Below are positions 25,937 through 36,815 of a stretch of DNA of 64,000 nucleotides, in pieces. Source of the DNA: Calendula officinalis (lineage: Eukaryota; Streptophyta; Magnoliopsida; Asterales; Asteraceae). The DNA lies in the NCBI GenBank assembly GCA_963853835.1, contig OY970830.1, positions 45,449,966-45,513,965 of the forward strand. Direction: 5' to 3'. The notes beneath the pieces were generated by a model that saw only the letters and a program-made list of their open reading frames with translations, was not told where the DNA came from and ran no database searches. The translations under genes were made by a program, and so were the position numbers. The stretch's first letter is position 1; every line of letters starts with the position of its first letter.

Positions 25937-27362
25937 TTGGATATTGAAGAGTTCGGCCCGAAGTGGGATGTTCGGGCCGAAGTGGTGTTCGGGCCGAATT
26001 GGTGTTCGGGCCGAAGTTCGGTGTTCGGGCCGAGGATGATGTTCGGGTCGAGGTTGAAGTTCGTGCCGAGGTCGGAGTTCGGGCCGAGGTTGAAGTTCGG
26101 GCCGAGGTTGAAGTTCGGGCAGGGAACAGTGAAGAGTTCGGGCCGAACTTGTTCTTGGCAGTGACGAACGAACCAGCTATTTTGGTTACTCATGGGCGTG
26201 AAACGGACACCCGAGCTGAAAGTTATGAATGTTTTAGTATAGCACCTTTTGTCACACAATCTTGATATTGAAGAGTTCGGGCCGAAGAGGGATGTTCAGG
26301 GCGAAGTGGTGTTCGGGCCGAAGTGGGATGTTCGGGCCGAAGTGGTGTTCGGGCCGAAGTTCGGTGTTCGGGCCGAGGATGATGTTCGGGCCGAGGTTGA
26401 AGTTCGGGCCGAGGTCGGAGCTCGGGCCGAGGTTGAAGTTCGGGCCGAGGTTGAAGTTCGGGCCGAAAATGAAGTTCGGGCCGGGAACAGTGAAGAGTTC
26501 GGGCCGAACTTGTTATTGGCAATGACGAACGAACCAGCTATTTTGGTTACTCGTGGGCGTGAAACGGACACCCGAGCTGAAAGTTATGAATGTTTTAGTA
26601 TAGCACATTTTGTCACACAATCTTGGATATTGAAGAGTTCGGGCCGAAGTGGGATGTTCGGGCCGAAGTGGTGTTCGGGCCGAAGTGGGATGTTCGGGCC
26701 GAAGTGGTGTTCGGGCCGAAGTGGTGTTCAGGCCGAAGTTCGGTGTTCGGGCCGAGGATGATGTTCGGGCCGAGGTTGAAGTTCGGGCCGAGGTCGGAGC
26801 TCGGGCCGAGGTTGAAGTTCGAGCCGAGGTTGAAGTTCGGGCCGGGAACAGTGAAGAGTTCGGGCTGAACTTGTTCTTGGCAGTGACGAACGAACCAGCT
26901 ATTTTGGTTACTCGTGGGCGTGAAACGGACACCCGAGCTGAAAGTTATGAATGTTTTAGTATAACACCTTTTGTCACACAATATTGGATATTGAAGAGTT
27001 CGGGCCGAAGAGGGATGTTCGGGCCGAAGTGGTATTCGGGCCGAAGTGGGATGTTCGGGCCGAAGTGGTGTTCGGGCCGAAGTGGTGTTCGGGCCGAAGT
27101 TCGGTGTTCGGGCCGAGGATGATGTTCGGGCCGAGGTTGAAGTTCGGGCCGAGGTTGGAGTTCGGGCCGAGGTTGCAGTTTGGGCCGAGGTTGAAGTTCC
27201 GGCCGACAATGAAGTTCGGGCCGGGAACAGTGAAGAGTTCGGGCCGAACTTGTTCTTGGCAGTGACGAATGATCCAGCTATTTTGGTTACTCGTGGGCGT
27301 GAAACGGACACCCGAGCTGAAAGTTATGAATGTTTTAGTATAGCACGTTTTGTCACACAATC
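25937..27362 (+). repeat. 1426-bp tandem duplication, second copy
   Basis: Second copy of the four-monomer block at 24511-25936. At 27363 the array switches to monomers that match 22691-23391 at offset 4672, including the unusual GGTGTTCGGGGATGATG unit near 27482. The right end of the array is therefore a mosaic of segments from elsewhere in it. Confidence 0.72.
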
Positions 27363-29456
27363 TTGGATATTGAAGAGTTCGGGCCGAAGAGGGATGTTCG
27401 GGCCGAAGTCGTGTTCGGGCCGAAGTGGGATGTTCTGGCCGAAGTGGTATTCGGGCCGAAATGGTGTTCGGGCCGAAGATCGGTGTTCGGGGATGATGTT
27501 TGGGCCGAGGTTGAAGTTTGGGCCGAGGTCGGAGTTCGGGCCGAGGTTGAAGTTCGGGCCGAGGTTGAAGTTCGGGCCGAAAATGAAGTTCAGGCCGGGA
27601 ACAGTGAAGAGTTCGGGCCGAACTTGTTCTTGGCAGTGACGAACGAACCAGCTATTTTGGTTACTCGTGGGCGTGAAACGGACACCCGAGCTGAAAGTTA
27701 TGAATGTTTTAGTATAGCACCTTTTGTCACACAATCTTGGATATTGAAGAGTTCGGGCCGAAGAGGGATGTTCGGGCGAAGTGGTGTTCGGGCCGAAGTG
27801 GGATGTTCGGGCCGAAGTGGTGTTTGGGTCGAAATGGTGTTCGGGCCGAAGTTCGGTGTTCGGGCCGAGGATGCTGTTCGGGCCGAGGTTGAAGTTCGGG
27901 CCGAGGTCGGAGTTCGGGCCGAGGTTGAAGTTCGGGCCGAGGTTGAAGTTCGGGCCGAAAATGAAGTTCGGGCCGGGAACAGTGAAGAGTTCGGGCCGAA
28001 CTTGTTCTTGGCAGTGACGAACGAACCAGCTATTTTTGTTACTCGTGGGCGTGAAACGGACACCCGAGCTGAAAGTTATGAATGTTTTAGTATAGCACCT
28101 TTTGTCACACAATCTTGGATATTGAAGAGTTCGGGCCGAAGTGGGATGTTCGGGCCGAAGTGGTGTTCGCGCCGAAGTGGGATGTTCGGGCCGAAGTGGT
28201 GTTCGGGCTGAAGTGGTGTTCGGGCCGAAGTTCGGTGTCCGGGCCGAGGATGATGTTCGGGCCGAGGTTGAAGTGCGGGCCGAGGTCGGAGTTCGGGCCG
28301 ACGTTGAAGTTCGGGCCGAGGTTGAAGTTCGGGCCGAAAATGAAGTTCGGGCCGGGAACAGTGAAGAGTTCGGGCCGAACTTGTTCTTGGCAGTGACGAA
28401 CGAACCAGCTATTTTGGTTACTCGTGGGCGTGAAACGGACACCCGAGCTGAAAGTTTTGAATGTTTTAGTATAACACCTTTTGTCACACAATCTTGAATA
28501 TTGAAGAGTTCGGGCCGAAGAGGGATGTTCGGGCCGAAGTGGTGTTCGGGCCGAAGTGGGATGTTCGGGCCGAAGTGGTGTTCGGGCCGAAGTGGTGTTC
28601 GGGCCGAAGTTCGGTGTTCGGGCCGAGGATGATGTTCGGGCCGGGGTTGAAGTTCGGGCCGAGGTCGGAGTTCGGGCCGAGGTTGCACTTCGGGCCGAGG
28701 TTGAAGTTCGGGCCGACAATGAAGTTCGGGCCGAAAATGAAGTTCGGGCCGTGAACGGTGAAGAGTTCGGGCCGAACTTGTTCTAGGCAGTGACGTACGA
28801 ACCAGCTATTTTGGTTACTCATGGGCGTGAAACGGACACCCGAGCTGAAAGTTATGAATGTTTTAGTATAGCACTTTTTGTCACACAATCTTGGATATTG
28901 AAGAGTTCGGGCCGAAGAGGGATGTTCGGGCCGAAGTGGTGTTCGGGCCGAAGTGGGATGTTCGAGCCGAAGTGGTGTTCGGGCCGAAGTTCGGTGTTCG
29001 GGCCGAGGATGATGTTCGGGTCGAGGTTGGAGTTCGGGCCGAGGTTGGAGTTCGGGCCGAGGTTGAAGTTCGGGCCGAAAATGAATTCGGGCAGAGGTTG
29101 CAGTTCGGGCCGAAAATGAATTCGGGCCGGGAACAGTGAAGAGTTCGGGCCGAAGTTGTTCTTGGCAGTGACGAACGAACCAGCTATTTTGGTTACTCGT
29201 GGGCGTGAAACGGACACCCGAGCTGAAAGTTATGAATGTTTTAGTATAGCACCTTTTGTCACACAATCTTGGATATTGAAGAGTTCGGGCCGAAGAGGGA
29301 TGTTCGGGACGAAGCGGTGTTCGGGCCGAAGTTGGATGTTCGGGCCAAAGTGGTGTTCGGGCCGAAGTTCGGTGTTCGGGCCGAGGATAATGTTCGGGCC
29401 GAGGTTGAAGTTCGGGCCGAGGTCGGAGTTCGGGCCGAGGTTGAAGTTCGGGCCGA

Positions 29457-29470
29457 GGTTATAATGGGAG
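29457..29470. other. Junction between the GC-rich and the 136-bp satellites
   Basis: The last GC-rich subrepeat ends at 29460 and recognisable 136-bp satellite begins by about 29474, with no unrelated DNA between. The string GGTTATAATGG at 29457-29467 is the reverse complement of CCATTATAACC, a core motif of the 136-bp satellite, although its first four bases also belong to the GC-rich unit. Confidence 0.6.
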
Positions 29471-32400
29471 TCCAAAACTGATACTTATGGCCCATGAACC
29501 ATTATAACTAGTAACCATGACCAGTAGCCTATAGATATCCATTTTACAAGTAATAGATGTCCATAACCCATAACCAAGGCCAGTGAACCATTATAACCAC
29601 TACATGTCCATAACTCATATCGATGGTCCTTGAACCATTATAACTAGTAGCCATGACCAATAGCCTATAGATAACCATTTTACAAGTAATAGGTGTCCAT
29701 TACCCATAACAATCGTCGTCGAACCATTATAACCACTAGATGTCCATAACTGACACTTATGGCCCTTGAACCATTATAACTAATAGCCATGACCAATAGC
29801 CTATAGATATCCATTTTACAAGTAATAGGTGTCCATAACCCATAACCATGGTCCTTGAATCATTATAACCACTAGATGTCCATAACTGATACTGATGGCC
29901 CTTGAACCATTATAACTACTAGCCATGTCCAATAGCCTATAGATATACATTTTACAAGTAATAGGTGTCCATAACCCATAACCATGGTTCTTGAACCATT
30001 ATAACCACTAGATGTCCATAACTGATACTAATGGCCCATGAACCATTATAACTAGTAACCATGACCAGTAGCCTATAGATATCCATTTTACAAGTAATTG
30101 GTGTCCATAACCCATAACCAAGGCCAGTGAACCATTATAACCACTACATGTCCATAACTCATATCGATGGCCCTTGAACCATTATAACTACTAGCCATGA
30201 CCAATAGGCTATAGATATCCATTTTAAAAGTAATAGGTGTCCATTACGCATAACAATCGTCTCTGAACCATTATAACCACTAGATTTCCATAACTGATAC
30301 CGATTGCCCTTGAACCATTATAACTACTAGCCATTACCAATAGCCTATAGATATCCATTTTACAAGTAATAGGTGTCCATAACCCATAACCATGGTCCTT
30401 GAATCATTATAACCACTAGATGTCCATAACTGATACTGATGGCCCTTGAACCATTATAACTACTAGCCATGTCCAATAGCCTACAGATATCCATTTTACA
30501 AGTAATAGGTGTCCATAACCCACAACCAAGGCCATTGAACCATTATAACCACTACATGTCCATAACTCATATCGATGGCCCTTGAACCATTATAACTACT
30601 AGCCATGACCAATAGCCTATAGATAACCATTTTACAAGTAATAGGTGTCCATTACCCATAACAATCGTCGTCGAACCATTATAACCACTAGATGTCCATA
30701 ACTGACACTGATGGCCCTTGAACCATTATAACTACTAGCCTTGACCAATAGCCTATAGATATCCATTTTACAAGTAATAGGTGTCCATAACCCATAACCA
30801 TGGTCCTTGAATCATTATAACCACTAGATGTCCATGACTGATACTGATGGCCCTTGAACCATTATAACTACTAGCCATGTCCAATAGCCTACAGATATAC
30901 ATTTTACAAGTAATAGGTGTCCATAACCCATAACCATGGTTCTTGAACCATTATAACCACTAGATGTCCATAACTGATACTGATGGCCCATGAACCATTT
31001 TAACTAGTAACCTTGACCAGTACCATACAGATATCCATTTTACAAGTAATAGGTGTCCATAACCCATAACCAAGGCCAGTGAACCATTATAACCACTACA
31101 TGTCCATAACTCATATCGATGGCCCCTGAACCATTATAACTACTAGCCATGACCAATAGTCTATATATATCCATTTTACAAGTAATAGGTGTCCATAACC
31201 CATAACCATGGTCCTTGAACCATTATAACAACTAGATGTCCATAACTGATACAGATGGCCCTTGAACCATTATAACTACTAGCCATGACCGATAGCCTAT
31301 AAATATACATTTTACAAGTAATAGGTGTCCATAACCCATAAACAAGGCCATTGAACCATTATAAACACTACATGTCCATAACTCATATCGATGGCCCTTG
31401 AACCATTATAACTACTAGCCATGACCAATAGCCTATAGATATCCATTTTAAAAGTAATAGGTGTCCATTACGCATAACAATCGTCCCTGAACCATTATAA
31501 CCACTAGATTTCCATAACTAATACCGATGGCCCTTGAACCATTATAACTACTAGCCATTACCAATAGCCTATAGATATCCATTTTACAAGTAATAGGTGT
31601 CCATAACCCATAACCATGGTCCTTGAATCATTATAACCACTAGATGTCCATAACTGATACTGATGGCCCTTGAACCATTATAACTACTAGCCATGTCCAA
31701 CAGCCTACATATATCCATTTTACAAGTAATAGGTGTCCATAACCCATAAGCATGGTTCTTGAACCATGATAACCACTAGATGTCCATAACTGATACTGAT
31801 GGCCCTTGAACCATTATAACTAGTAGCCATGACCAATAGCCTATAGATATTGATTTTACAAGTAATAGGTGTCCTTAACCCATAACCAAGGCCAGTGAAC
31901 CATTATAACCACTACATGTCCATAACTCATATCGATGGCCCTTGAACCATTTATAACTACTAGCCATGACCAATAGCCTATAGATATCCATTTTACAAGT
32001 AATAGGTGTCCATAACCCATAACCATGGTCCTTGAACCATTATAACAACTAGATGTCCATAACTGATACTGATGGCCCTTGAACCATTATAACTACTAGC
32101 CATGACCAATAGCCTATAAATATCCATTTTACAAGTAATAGGTGTCCATAACCCATAACCAAGGCTAGTGAACCATTATAAGCACTACATGTCCATAACT
32201 CATATCGATGGCCCTTGAACCATTATAACTACTAGCCATGACCAGTGGCCTATAGATATCCATTTTACAAGTAATAGGTGTCCATTACCCATAACAATCG
32301 TCCCTGAACCATTATAACCACTAGATGTCCATAACTGATACTGATGGCCCTTGAACCATTATAACTACTAGCCATGACCAGTAGCCTATAGATATCCATT

Positions 32401-32759
32401 TTACAAGTAATAGGTGTCCATAACCCATAACCATGGTTCTTTAACCATTATAACCACTAGATGTCCATAACTGATACTGATGGCCCTTCAACCATTATAA
32501 CTACTAGCCATGACCAATAGCCTCTAGATATCCAATTTACAAGTAATAGGTGTCCATAACCCATAACCATGGTTTTTGAACCATTATAACCACTAGATGT
32601 CCATAACTGATACTGATGGCCCTTAAACCATTATAACAACTAGCCATGACCTATAGCCTAAAGATATCCATTTTACAAGTAATAGGTGTGCATAACCCAT
32701 AACCAAGGCCATTGAACCATTATAACCACTACATGCATGTCCATAACTCATATCGATGG
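29468..32759 (+). repeat. 136-bp satellite array, block 1 (~24 monomers)
   Basis: The motif AAGTAATAGGTGTCCATAAC recurs at exact 136-bp steps (agta at 29821, 29957 and 30093). The monomer has three parts: A (47 bp, TAGGTGTCC to AACCAC), A' (47 bp, TAGATGTCC to AACTAC), which is clearly a diverged copy of A with shared CCTTGAACCATTATAAC, and B (42 bp, TAGCCATGACC to ACAAGTAA). Variant classes (CATGG/CAAGG, ACTGATACTGATGG/ACTCATATCGATGG) are interspersed. No coding potential. Confidence 0.95.
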
Positions 32760-33269
32760 AAAGCGATCATGTGGGCGTTGACTTGTTGACTTTTCTCTCA
32801 AGGTTGGCGACTTCTGAATTGTGGTTTTCGACGGCTGGTTCTTCAATCTCTCTTCTGATTCATTTTTGGTTCTTGGTATTCATCTATAATCTTTCAATCA
32901 TTTACATAATTGTTGGATTATATTGTGAAGATCGCGGTTTTTCCATTAGAGATTGTGAATCAATACCCTTAAACCCTACGGCCGTTTTCACTCAAAAAGA
33001 ACCCTACGTTCGTTTTTCTTCTTAAACCCTCTCAAAAACAACCCTACGTTCGCTTATTGCTAGCTTTTACGTTCGTTTGTTTCTGATTCGGATTGTTAAG
33101 TTTTCTGATTTCTGATTCTTAAAACCCTTCTTGGTGGACGATATTTGTTTCTTGGAATCAAAGCTTGCCGTTTTCTGGATTTTGTAAATATTATTTGATT
33201 GTTGAAGATTTATTTCTGATTTGGCGAAGATTTTAAGGCTGCGGCTAGGGTTCTAGTTGCATGCTTTAA
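30600..33269 (+). repeat. 2.67-kb satellite plus LINE-5'UTR duplication, first copy
   Basis: The monomers at about 30600-30780 carry private variants (CGTCGTCGAACC, CTGACACTGATGG, CTAGCCTTGACC) that reappear in the same order from 33270. The right ends, including the LINE 5'UTR piece, match 33270-35124 at offset 1854-1855. The start offset is 2670 and the end offset about 1854, a difference of 816 bp, which is six 136-bp monomers. The unit was therefore duplicated in tandem and one copy gained or lost six monomers. Confidence 0.8.
32760..33269 (+). mobile_element. Orphan 5'UTR fragment of the LINE
   Basis: 510 bp nearly identical to 34614-35124, the 5' end of the LINE at 34614. The left satellite junction is identical (ATATCGATGG then AAAGCGATC). 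It stops at ATGCTTTAA, just before the ORF1 start region, and satellite resumes at 33270. It differs from the longer copy by few bases, including one T less in GACTTTTCTC. It arose by duplication of the LINE/satellite junction rather than by independent insertion. An 89-codon open frame begins in satellite at 32756 and is not considered a gene. Confidence 0.85.
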
Positions 33270-34613
33270 ATAGCCATGAACAATAGCCTATAGATAACCA
33301 TTTTATAAGTAATAGGTGTCCATTACCCATAACAATCGTCGTCGAACCATTATAACCACTAGATGTCCATAACTGACACTGATGGCCCTTGAACCATTAT
33401 AACTACTAGCCTTGACCAATAGCCTATAGATATCCATTTAACAAGTAATAGGTGTCCATAACCCATAACAATGGTCCTTGAATCATTATAACCACTAGAT
33501 GTCCATGACTGATACTGATGGCCCTTGAACCATTATAACTACTAGCCATGTCCAATAGCCTACAGATATACATTTTACAAGTAATAGGTGTCCATAACCC
33601 ATAACCATGGTTCTTGAACCATTAAAACCACTAGATGTCCATAACTGATACTGATGGCCCATGAACCATTACAACTAGTAACCATGACCAGTAGCCTATA
33701 GATATCCATTTTACAAGTAATAGGTGTCTATAACCCATAACCAAGGCCAGTGAAGCATTATAACCACTACATGTCCATAACTCATATCGATGGCCCTTGA
33801 ACCATTATAACTACTAGCCATGACCAATAGCCTATAGATATCCATTTTATAAGTAATAGGTGTCCATAACCCATAACCATGGTCCTTGAACCATTATAAC
33901 CAGTAGTTGTCCATAACTGCACCTGATGGCCCTTAAACCATTATAACTACTAGCCATGACCAATAGCCTATAAATATCCATTTTACAAGTAATAGGTGTC
34001 CATAACCCATAACCAAGGCCAGTGAACCATTATAAGCACTACATGTCCATAACTCATATCGATGGCCCTTGAACCATTATAACTACTAGCCATGACCAGT
34101 AGCCTATAGATATCCATTTTACAAGTAATAGGTGTCCATTACCCATAACAATCGTCCCTGAACCATTATAACCACTAGATGTCCGTAACTGATACTGATG
34201 GCCCTTGAACCATTATAACTACTAGCCATGACCAGTAGCCTATAGATATCCATTTTACAAGTAATAGGTGTCCATAACACATAACCATGGTTCTTGAACC
34301 ATTATAACCACTAGATGTCCATAACTGATACTGATGGCCCTTCAACCATTATAACTACTAGCCATGACCAATAGCCTCTAGATATCCAATTTACAAGTAA
34401 TAGGTATCCATAACCCATAACCATGGTTTTTGAACCATTATAACCATTAGACGTCCATAACTGATACTGATGGCCCTTGAACCATTATAACAACTAGCCA
34501 TGACCTATAGCCTAAAGATATCCATTTTACAAGTAATAGGTGTGCATAACCCATAACCAAGGCCATTGAACCATTATAACCACTACATGCATGTCCATAA
34601 CTCATATCGATGG
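33270..34613 (+). repeat. 136-bp satellite array, block 2 (~10 monomers)
   Basis: Same 136-bp family and orientation as block 1. It is the satellite portion of the duplicated unit, six monomers shorter than its partner. It ends at ATATCGATGG, where the LINE 5' end starts. Confidence 0.93.
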
Positions 34614-35136
34614 AAAGCGATCATGTGGGCGTTGACTTGTTGACTTTTTCTCTCAAGGTTGGCGACTTCTGAATTGTGGTTTTCGACGGCTGGTTCTTCA
34701 ATCTCTCTTCTGATTCATTTTTGGTTCTTGGTATTCATCTATAATCTTTCAATCATTTACATAATTGTTGGATTATATTGTGAAGATCACGGTTTTTCCA
34801 TTAGAGATTGTGAATCAATACCCTTAAACCCTACGGCCGTTTTCACTCAAAAAGAACCCTACGTTCGTTTTTCTTCTTAAACCCTCTCAAAAACAACCCT
34901 ACGTTCGCTTATTGCTAGATTTTACGTTCGTTTGTTTCTGATTCGGATTGTTAAGTGTTCTGATTTCTGATTCTTAAAACCCTTCTTGGTGGACGATATT
35001 TGTTTCTTGGAATCAAAGCTTGCCGTTTTCTGGATTTTGTAATTATTATTTGATTGTTGAAGATTTATTTCTGATTTGGCGAAGATTTTAAGGCTGCGGC
35101 TAGGGTTCTAGTTGCATGCTTTAACCTGCATTCATC
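34614..35136 (+). promoter_or_regulatory. LINE 5'UTR / putative internal promoter region
   Basis: 523 bp between the satellite junction and the first ORF1-like ATG (35137). Non-coding, with two ACCCTACGTTCG motifs (about 34855 and 34896) and T-rich tracts. LINE promoters usually lie inside the 5'UTR, so promoter activity is an inference from position only. Confidence 0.5.
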
Positions 35137-36815
35137 ATGACAGAAGATACACATGATCCGGGGCAAAAGCCTTCTAATTTTGCAGATAAGTTAAAGAATA
35201 TCGATGGGAAAGTTCTGGGCAAATCAGGGAATGTTATTTTACCTAAACCTCCAGGTTCGGAAAAGTTCCACAAATACCTAAACCTCCAGGTTCGTCACAA
35301 GCATCAAAACAGATTCATAATGCTTCTGTGTCTGGTACCAAGGAAGATGTTCACCAGAAGCCATCTTATGCTTCTGTTACTAGTAGTATGGGAGCTGCCA
35401 CAAAGGTTAACTTTTGAAAGATTGATGCTCCTGAGGCTGCTGGGGACATAGATGTTGTTATACCCATTGAATCTGTTAAAGAAGTAGCAAAAAGGTTTTC
35501 GAATACTTTGTATGGTTACTTCCTGGGCAAACGCATAGCTTTCCCAATCGTGGAGTACTATGTCAAGAATGTATGGAGTAAGTTCGGGCTGAACAGAGTG
35601 ATGATGAACGCAAAGGGCTTCTATTTCTTTAAGTTTGACACTCAAAAGGGTGTGGAAGATGTGCTTGAAAATGGACCATGGATGATTGGCAATAACCCGA
35701 TCATCCTTAAGAAATGGTCCTCTAATGCAACCTTAACCAAAGAAGACCTTACAAAAATTCCTATTTGGGTAAAATTTCATGATGTTCCAATGGCTGCATT
35801 CACTGATGACGGTTTAAGTCTGATTGCGTCTAAGATAGGTACACCAAAGATGTTAGACTCTTATTCTAGTAAGATGTGTGCTGAATCATGGGGCCGTAGC
35901 AGTTTTGCTAGGGCACTGATTGATATTGATTCAGAAACTGATCTTAGGGAGTCTCTTGTGATAGCAATACCATCAATGGATGGTCCGGGTATGTCAAAAG
36001 ACAAGATTCATTTGGAATATGAATGGAAACCTCCCCGTTGTTCTACTTGTAAACTGTTTGGTCACACAATTGAGGGCTGCCCAAAACATGAAATGAATAA
36101 GCAAACAGAAGTCAAAGTGGTGGATGATGGGTTCCAATTCGTTGGAAATAAAAACCGTAAGATGACACCTCGATCAAACTTTCAGTACCGGCCTAAGGGA
36201 AGCAACACAAATAATACAAACGTTAGTCAAGTCAACACTAATGTTCGTCAACCTATAAATCAGAAGGATGGAGCCGGCTCGGGTGTAGAAGGAAATGATG
36301 CGGGTAAACAACACACTTACAGTAATAGTGTAAATAATGGGGAGCAGCATTATGTTACACCTATTGTAAGTAAGGACGGGGGGCGAAAAACAGGTACTTC
36401 TAGCTCGAATATGAACAGTAATAGTGTAGAAAATGCTACACCTATTGTTCATCCTGATAAGCGGCTGAAATCCAGTGTGGACGCCAATGGTAATAGTGTT
36501 GATGATCATATGTATCATGCTCCACCTACTATTAGCCTTGAGCGCACGTTTCCGAGTGATAACAGTAATAGTGTAGATGGTGTGAACAACATACACCATG
36601 CTAGACCTACTGTTTCTCGTAAGGAGGGTGCCTCGGACAAGTCCAAATCCTTTAATATCCCGCTTTCAAATAGCTTTGATGTCTTTAATAACCCAGTGGA
36701 GGATGATGAGGAAGTAGCTGATATAAACAACGAAACTGCTAATTTTATGGCCTCTTCAGCTGTGGGGTCAAAAAAGGAGGCAAGCACTCCCTCTGATGAC
36801 GTTTTTAATGTTTAG
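35137..36815 (+). pseudogene. LINE ORF1: DUF4283 / CCHC zinc-knuckle nucleic-acid-binding protein, broken
   Basis: ORF1 of plant LINEs encodes an RNA-binding, gag-like protein that packages the element RNA. The start MTEDTHDPG at 35137 is in frame 1, but the main body (open from 35508, 435 codons) is in frame 3. The shift is explained by a 35-bp local duplication: ACCTAAACCTCCAGGTTCG occurs at 35241-35259 and again at 35276-35294. A TGA at 35415-35417 (context AACTTTTGAAAG) is a second lesion. The body has the DUF4283 region (YGYFLGKR, ENGPWMIG, PIWVKFHDVP) and a CX2CX4HX4C knuckle (C178, C181, H186, C191 counted from 35508; nt 36039 on). The C-terminus is a low-complexity Asn/Ser-rich tail. 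The last 20 bp overlap the ORF2 start. Confidence 0.88.

Larger units (their letters stand above)
1..29460 (+). repeat. GC-rich CpG-dense satellite array (about 80 monomers of ~325-398 bp)
   Basis: Seen directly: the spacer containing TTTTGTCACACAATCTTGG and then GATATTGAAGAG recurs about every 325-398 bp, for example at 903, 1282, 1680, 2041, 2403 and 2782. Between spacers lie 10-14 short units of consensus GTTCGGGCCGARGTYGRA (18 bp; some 17 or 19 bp). Monomer lengths fall in steps of about 18 bp, so they differ mainly by gain or loss of whole subrepeats. Each monomer runs: several GTTCGGGCCGAAGTGG-type units, a GAGGATGAT unit, four or five GAGGTTGAA/GAGGTCGGA units, a GAAAATGAA unit, GGGAACAGTGAAGAG, then the spacer. 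The subrepeat is about 61% GC with two CpGs, in contrast to the AT-rich sequence to the right. The array is cut by the left window edge. No mobile element interrupts it. No family name is recognised. Confidence 0.95.

Noticed and set aside
1..29460. Dozens of open frames of 60-453 codons on both strands of the GC-rich array as genes
   Set aside because: They follow from an 18-bp, stop-poor subrepeat. Monomer lengths are mostly not multiples of 3, so frames rotate between monomers, and both strands and several frames are equally open. There is no conserved start, terminator or domain.
1..29460. CRISPR array or rDNA intergenic spacer
   Set aside because: The repeats are contiguous and variable with no repeat-spacer pattern, and the genome is eukaryotic. 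No 18S/5.8S/25S or 5S sequence lies within or beside the array.
1..29460. G-quadruplex-forming array
   Set aside because: G-runs of three occur only about once per 18 bp, with loops too long for a canonical quadruplex.
32756..33025. 89-codon ORF (and its counterpart at 34659-34880)
   Set aside because: It starts at the satellite/LINE junction or just inside the LINE 5'UTR, lies in non-coding 5'UTR, and the frame differs between the two copies because of a one-base indel.
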